From the IMG/VR virus record IMGVR_UViG_3300049841_000119, positions 1 through 41,003 of that record: a stretch of 41,003 nt of DNA; one strand, given 5' to 3'. Positions 38,669 to 41,003 of this stretch are shown piece by piece. The position numbers and the translations under genes are program-made. Origin of the DNA: a virus. Below the pieces are notes generated by a model. That model was given only the letters and a program-made list of their open reading frames with translations. It did not search any database and was not told where the DNA came from. Position 1 is the first letter of the stretch. Each line of letters begins with the position of its first letter.

Positions 38669-39456
38669 CAGAAGGGTCTCGTGGTGTAGTCCCAGACCGG
38701 CGCCGGCAGGCCCTCCTCGTCGTCCTCCTGACCTGTCCTGCGGACGATCATGTCCCTGTCGTTGTAGTACGCCCGCTGGGCGAGGATCTGCTCCTGCGAG
38801 CGGAACAGGCAGCGGTGCTCGACCTTGTAGGCCGACCGGATCGCCCTCTGGGGGAGATGCGGCCAGTCCGGCCCGTGGCCGCTGTTGTGGATCCACGAAC
38901 GCTGGCCGCCCTTGACCCCGCTGTACTCCCAGTGGTTCCGGTCGACCCTGATCCCGGGCAGGGCCCGGTAGATCTGGGGCAGGTTGACGGTGACATTGGC
39001 CTGCTGGGTGTGCCAGTTGGTGGCCGAGACCTCCGCGAGGGAACGGCCCTCCGGGGCGGGAGTCACGAAGGGGACGGTGAGCGAGTCCTCCTCGGTGATC
39101 TCCAGCTCCCTCCGTACGGCTGCCCGGCTGAAGGCCGAGATGACATGGTCGGTGTCGACGACGATGATCCAGTCGCTCTCGTAGGCGGCCATCGCCATGC
39201 AGTAGGAGCGCTTCTCCACCGCGCCCTTCCACAGGCGATCGGGCTGCAGGATGAGGCACTCGAGCCCGACCTCCGCCGCCGCATCCCGGATCGCGGCCAC
39301 CTCGGCGTCGGAGCTTCGAGGCGTGGCCCCGGGGTAGCGCCGGTAGGCCCCGTCGAGGGCCACGAAGCGATCAGCCACGCTGGCCGCTCCACGCACGCAG
39401 GCGTCGAGGTCCTCGGGCTTCTCGTTCCACCAGCACAGCGCCGCCGTGACGATCAC
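38668..39456 (-). CDS. GT-A-like glycosyltransferase
   Basis: The 262-residue protein starts at GTG 39456 with GTGA coupling to the epimerase stop and a GAGAGG site upstream; GTG 39471 is an alternative. ALCWWNEKPEDLDACVRGAA, SVADRFVALDGAYRRYPGAT and DWIIVVDTDHVISAFSRAAV (DxD, about 95-105) form the front of a GT-A fold. The C-terminal half has RDHWEY-like and GHGPDWPHLPQRAIR segments and a Tyr/Arg-rich end. It looks like a GT2-type enzyme whose acceptor is unknown. It lies in the island with NDP-sugar genes. Confidence 0.75.
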   Translation of the reverse strand: MIVTAALCWWNEKPEDLDACVRGAASVADRFVALDGAYRRYPGATPRSSDAEVAAIRDAAAEVGLECLILQPDRLWKGAVEKRSYCMAMAAYESDWIIVVDTDHVISAFSRAAVRRELEITEEDSLTVPFVTPAPEGRSLAEVSATNWHTQQANVTVNLPQIYRALPGIRVDRNHWEYSGVKGGQRSWIHNSGHGPDWPHLPQRAIRSAYKVEHRCLFRSQEQILAQRAYYNDRDMIVRRTGQEDDEEGLPAPVWDYTTRPF

Positions 39457-40334
39457 AGGAACCTCTCGCACACTCGGACCACACCCTCATCGATCGAGAC
39501 CCGGGGCTCGACTCCCAGAAGGTCGGACTGCTTGCTCAGGGCCGGCCACTTCCTGAGGGTCATCCGGGACGGCTGCTCCACCACCTTCACGAGGTCGGGC
39601 GAAGCCCCGAGTCGCTCGCGGATCCTCTCCGCCAGATCCTCGGTCTCGATCAGGTCGGGATGACCGATGTTCACCACCTCGTAGCTCGTGAGGTACATCA
39701 TCCTCTCGAGGGCCCGCACCGCGTCGCTGACATGCAGCCACGACCGGGACGATCCGGCGTGGACCTCGATCGACCTGCCGCGAGAGAGGCGCTCGGCGAA
39801 GCGGATCATGGCGCTTCGGTGGTCGCCGAGGGTCTCGTTCTCGTCGTAGATCATGAACGGCCGAACGGTCGACGCCCAGAGGTTGTGCTCGCGGACCTCG
39901 TACTCGACGAGCTGCTCACCGAGGTACTTGGTCAGCCCGTAGCGGTTGTTGGGACAGGGAACGCTGTCATCCTCGTCCATGATCCCCTCCATCGGGCCGT
40001 AGACCTCGGAGGTCGAGAAGAAGACGAGGCGGGCACCGACCCTCTTGGTCAGGGCGATCACATTGTTGGTCCCGGCGAGGTTGGTGGCGACGGCGAGGGA
40101 GCCAGCCTGTTCGCAGGTCACCCGGGAGACCACGGCTGCCATCAGGTACACGACCTCTGGCTCCCAGTCGAACGCCTCGAGCAGGTCGATGGGATAGTTG
40201 ATGTCGGCCATCGAGTAGTGATCACGGTGGCCGGGCTTGATGTCGGTGGTGTAGACCTCGTGCCCGACCTCGCGCAGGTAGCGGACCAAGGGTCCCCCGA
40301 CGTTGCCCTCCGAGCCGATGGCGAGGATCTTCAC
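39453..40334 (-). CDS. NAD-dependent epimerase/dehydratase (extended SDR)
   Basis: The 293-residue protein starts at GTG 40334 (GTGA with the methyltransferase stop); ILAIGSEGNVGGPLVRYLRE has the GxxGxxG NAD-binding motif, VFFSTSEVYGPM has the active-site Ser (about 105-112) and NRYGLTKYLGEQLVEYEVRE has YxxxK (about 131-140). These define extended SDRs that epimerise, dehydrate or reduce NDP-sugars. The C-terminal region with WLHVSDAVRALERM and EVVNIGHPDLIETEDLAERI is the usual substrate lobe. It likely makes a modified NDP-sugar for the glycosyltransferases next to it. Confidence 0.9.
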   Translation of the reverse strand: MKILAIGSEGNVGGPLVRYLREVGHEVYTTDIKPGHRDHYSMADINYPIDLLEAFDWEPEVVYLMAAVVSRVTCEQAGSLAVATNLAGTNNVIALTKRVGARLVFFSTSEVYGPMEGIMDEDDSVPCPNNRYGLTKYLGEQLVEYEVREHNLWASTVRPFMIYDENETLGDHRSAMIRFAERLSRGRSIEVHAGSSRSWLHVSDAVRALERMMYLTSYEVVNIGHPDLIETEDLAERIRERLGASPDLVKVVEQPSRMTLRKWPALSKQSDLLGVEPRVSIDEGVVRVCERFL

Positions 40335-40834
40335 GACCGGCGCAGGATGGCGAGTCCCCACGGGCTCGAGTGGACGGTCTCGAGGCGGTAAACGCCGTTG
40401 CTCGCGGCGAATTCGTCGACGGCACGCGAGACATCCCTGCCCACCCTCGTGTCGAGGTAGTCGTGCAGGGCGATCACATCGGGCGTCAGGGTCGAGGCCC
40501 GCTCCAGCTCGAGGACCGTCTGGTCGTACTCGTGGCTGGAGTCGATCATCACGAAGTCGGCATGGCGGGGGAGGTCGACCTTGACCGAGTCGCCGACGAC
40601 GAAGTGCCAGCGCGGGTCGTTCGAGACCCGCTCGGGGATCGGACAGTTCTCGGCGATGTCCACCCCGTAGAGGACCCCGTCAGGTGGCAGGCCGTCGAGG
40701 ATGGCCCACGAGGAGACCGCCCCCCTGACGCCGAACTCGACCGCGACCTTGGCCTGCGAGGCGTACTCGGTGAGGTGGCGCAGGTGGGGAACCATGTCCA
40801 CCCAGCCCCGGGCGTAGGTCTCAAGGTCCATCAC
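40331..40834 (-). CDS. SAM-dependent methyltransferase (Methyltransf_24-like)
   Basis: The 167-residue protein has VAVEFGVRGAVSSWAILDGL (motif I, about 28-48), VLYGVDIAENCPIPERV, a GDSVKVDLP strand and DFVMIDSSHEYDQTVLELER followed by LTPDVIALHDY, the cephalosporin-hydroxylase/Methyltransf_24 pattern. It would methylate a sugar or other small group using SAM. The start is GTG 40834 or ATG 40831, both behind AAGGGG. The stop forms GTGA with the epimerase start. Methyl sugars are common in such islands, but the substrate is unknown. Confidence 0.8.
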   Translation of the reverse strand: MMDLETYARGWVDMVPHLRHLTEYASQAKVAVEFGVRGAVSSWAILDGLPPDGVLYGVDIAENCPIPERVSNDPRWHFVVGDSVKVDLPRHADFVMIDSSHEYDQTVLELERASTLTPDVIALHDYLDTRVGRDVSRAVDEFAASNGVYRLETVHSSPWGLAILRRS

Positions 40835-40837
40835 GGC

Positions 40838-41003
40838 TCACCCCTTCCCATGCCACCACCTCGTGTCGTGCCAGCGGATGTAACGCTCGGGCGTCCCGAG
40901 GTCGACATAGTTGCCGAGGAAGGCCCAGCCCATGTCCAGCCGTCCCAGCTGGGGTCCGTCCTTCTCCTCCCCGTTGAGCCTCCCGAGGGAGGCGGCCCTG
41001 ATC
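40838..41003 (-). CDS. Sugar-phosphate nucleotidyltransferase, 5' part outside the window
   Basis: Only the last 54 codons are present. They end GWAFLGNYVDLGTPERYIRW, then HDTRWWHGKG and TGA at 40838. The 'xVDxGTPExYxrw' segment is the C-terminal motif of NTP_transferase proteins such as glucose-1-phosphate thymidylyl- or mannose/heptose-1-phosphate guanylyltransferases. It would activate a sugar to an NDP-sugar, the first step for the epimerase and glycosyltransferases downstream. Three bases separate its stop from the next GTG. The nucleotide base used cannot be told without the N-terminus. Confidence 0.8.
   Translation of the reverse strand, partial: IRAASLGRLNGEEKDGPQLGRLDMGWAFLGNYVDLGTPERYIRWHDTRWWHGKG

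Noticed and set aside
37811-39259. Upstream extension of the glycosyltransferase at 37811-38668
   Set aside because: The extra 197 residues are Arg/Gly/Pro-rich and overlap the next glycosyltransferase in another frame; ATG 38668 has TGATG coupling.
1-41003. tRNA genes, integrase, attachment sites and promoters
   Set aside because: No cloverleaf, integrase motif, direct-repeat att pair or convincing -35/-10 pair was recognised by eye; weak matches in GC-rich DNA were not reported.

Overview
The window is a contiguous stretch of a tailed bacteriophage (siphovirus-like) genome, or of a prophage. The DNA is visibly GC-rich and codon third positions are mostly G or C. Genes are packed with 1-25 nt overlaps or gaps of a few bases, and every gene but one lies on the minus strand, so transcription runs from position 41003 towards 1. 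The RVTQ-AVEAV tail-protein repeats, HK97-type head genes and long tape-measure gene fit phages of high-GC, probably actinobacterial, hosts. The host cannot be fixed from sequence alone. Portal, terminase, replication, integrase and a recognisable endolysin are absent, so this is part of a genome. The right edge cuts a nucleotidyltransferase gene and the left edge cuts a small membrane-protein gene inside a perfect 25-bp inverted repeat.

Layout in order of transcription. (1) 41.0-36.2 kb: a sugar/glycan island with the end of a nucleotidyltransferase, a Methyltransf_24-like methyltransferase, an NAD-dependent epimerase/dehydratase, three GT-A glycosyltransferases, a small Ig-like protein and an unknown protein. 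(2) 36.16-36.02 kb: the largest gap, about 140 nt, filled by four stem-loops. (3) 36.0-29.5 kb: virion surface genes, dominated by a 1379-residue fibre in which about 65 short ADAVI-type repeats flank a HAF-type beta-propeller encoded by 135-bp tandem DNA repeats. (4) 29.5-22.4 kb: a GT4 glycosyltransferase coupled to the head operon (prohead protease/scaffold, HK97 major capsid), an antisense HNH endonuclease, then head-tail connectors and the tail terminator. (5) 22.4-20.56 kb: two paralogous tail-tube proteins and a G/GT tail assembly chaperone pair with a classical GGGAAAC -1 slippery heptamer. (6) 20.5-11.9 kb: a 2874-residue tape measure protein. (7) 11.9-1.4 kb: the tail tip, with two paralogous hub proteins, two paralogous lectin-like adhesins and a second giant repeat protein ending in a papain/C39-like cysteine-peptidase domain. 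(8) 1.4-0 kb: small proteins including a three-TM holin-like protein, a zinc ribbon and a TM/coiled-coil protein.

The most unusual object is the tape measure protein. Between tape-measure-type sequence at its N-terminus and its long helical C-terminal half lie about 1500 residues that look like a string of separate enzyme-like modules: ADP-ribosyltransferase-like, ParB-like, a phage cargo-type domain, JAMM-like HxHP...SxxD and an HExxH metallopeptidase. They are separated by about twelve short Gly-Gly spacers. A plausible reading is an ejected effector payload built into the tail ruler. The other themes are duplication (tail tubes, hubs, adhesins, repeat fibres) and a large investment in glycosylation.
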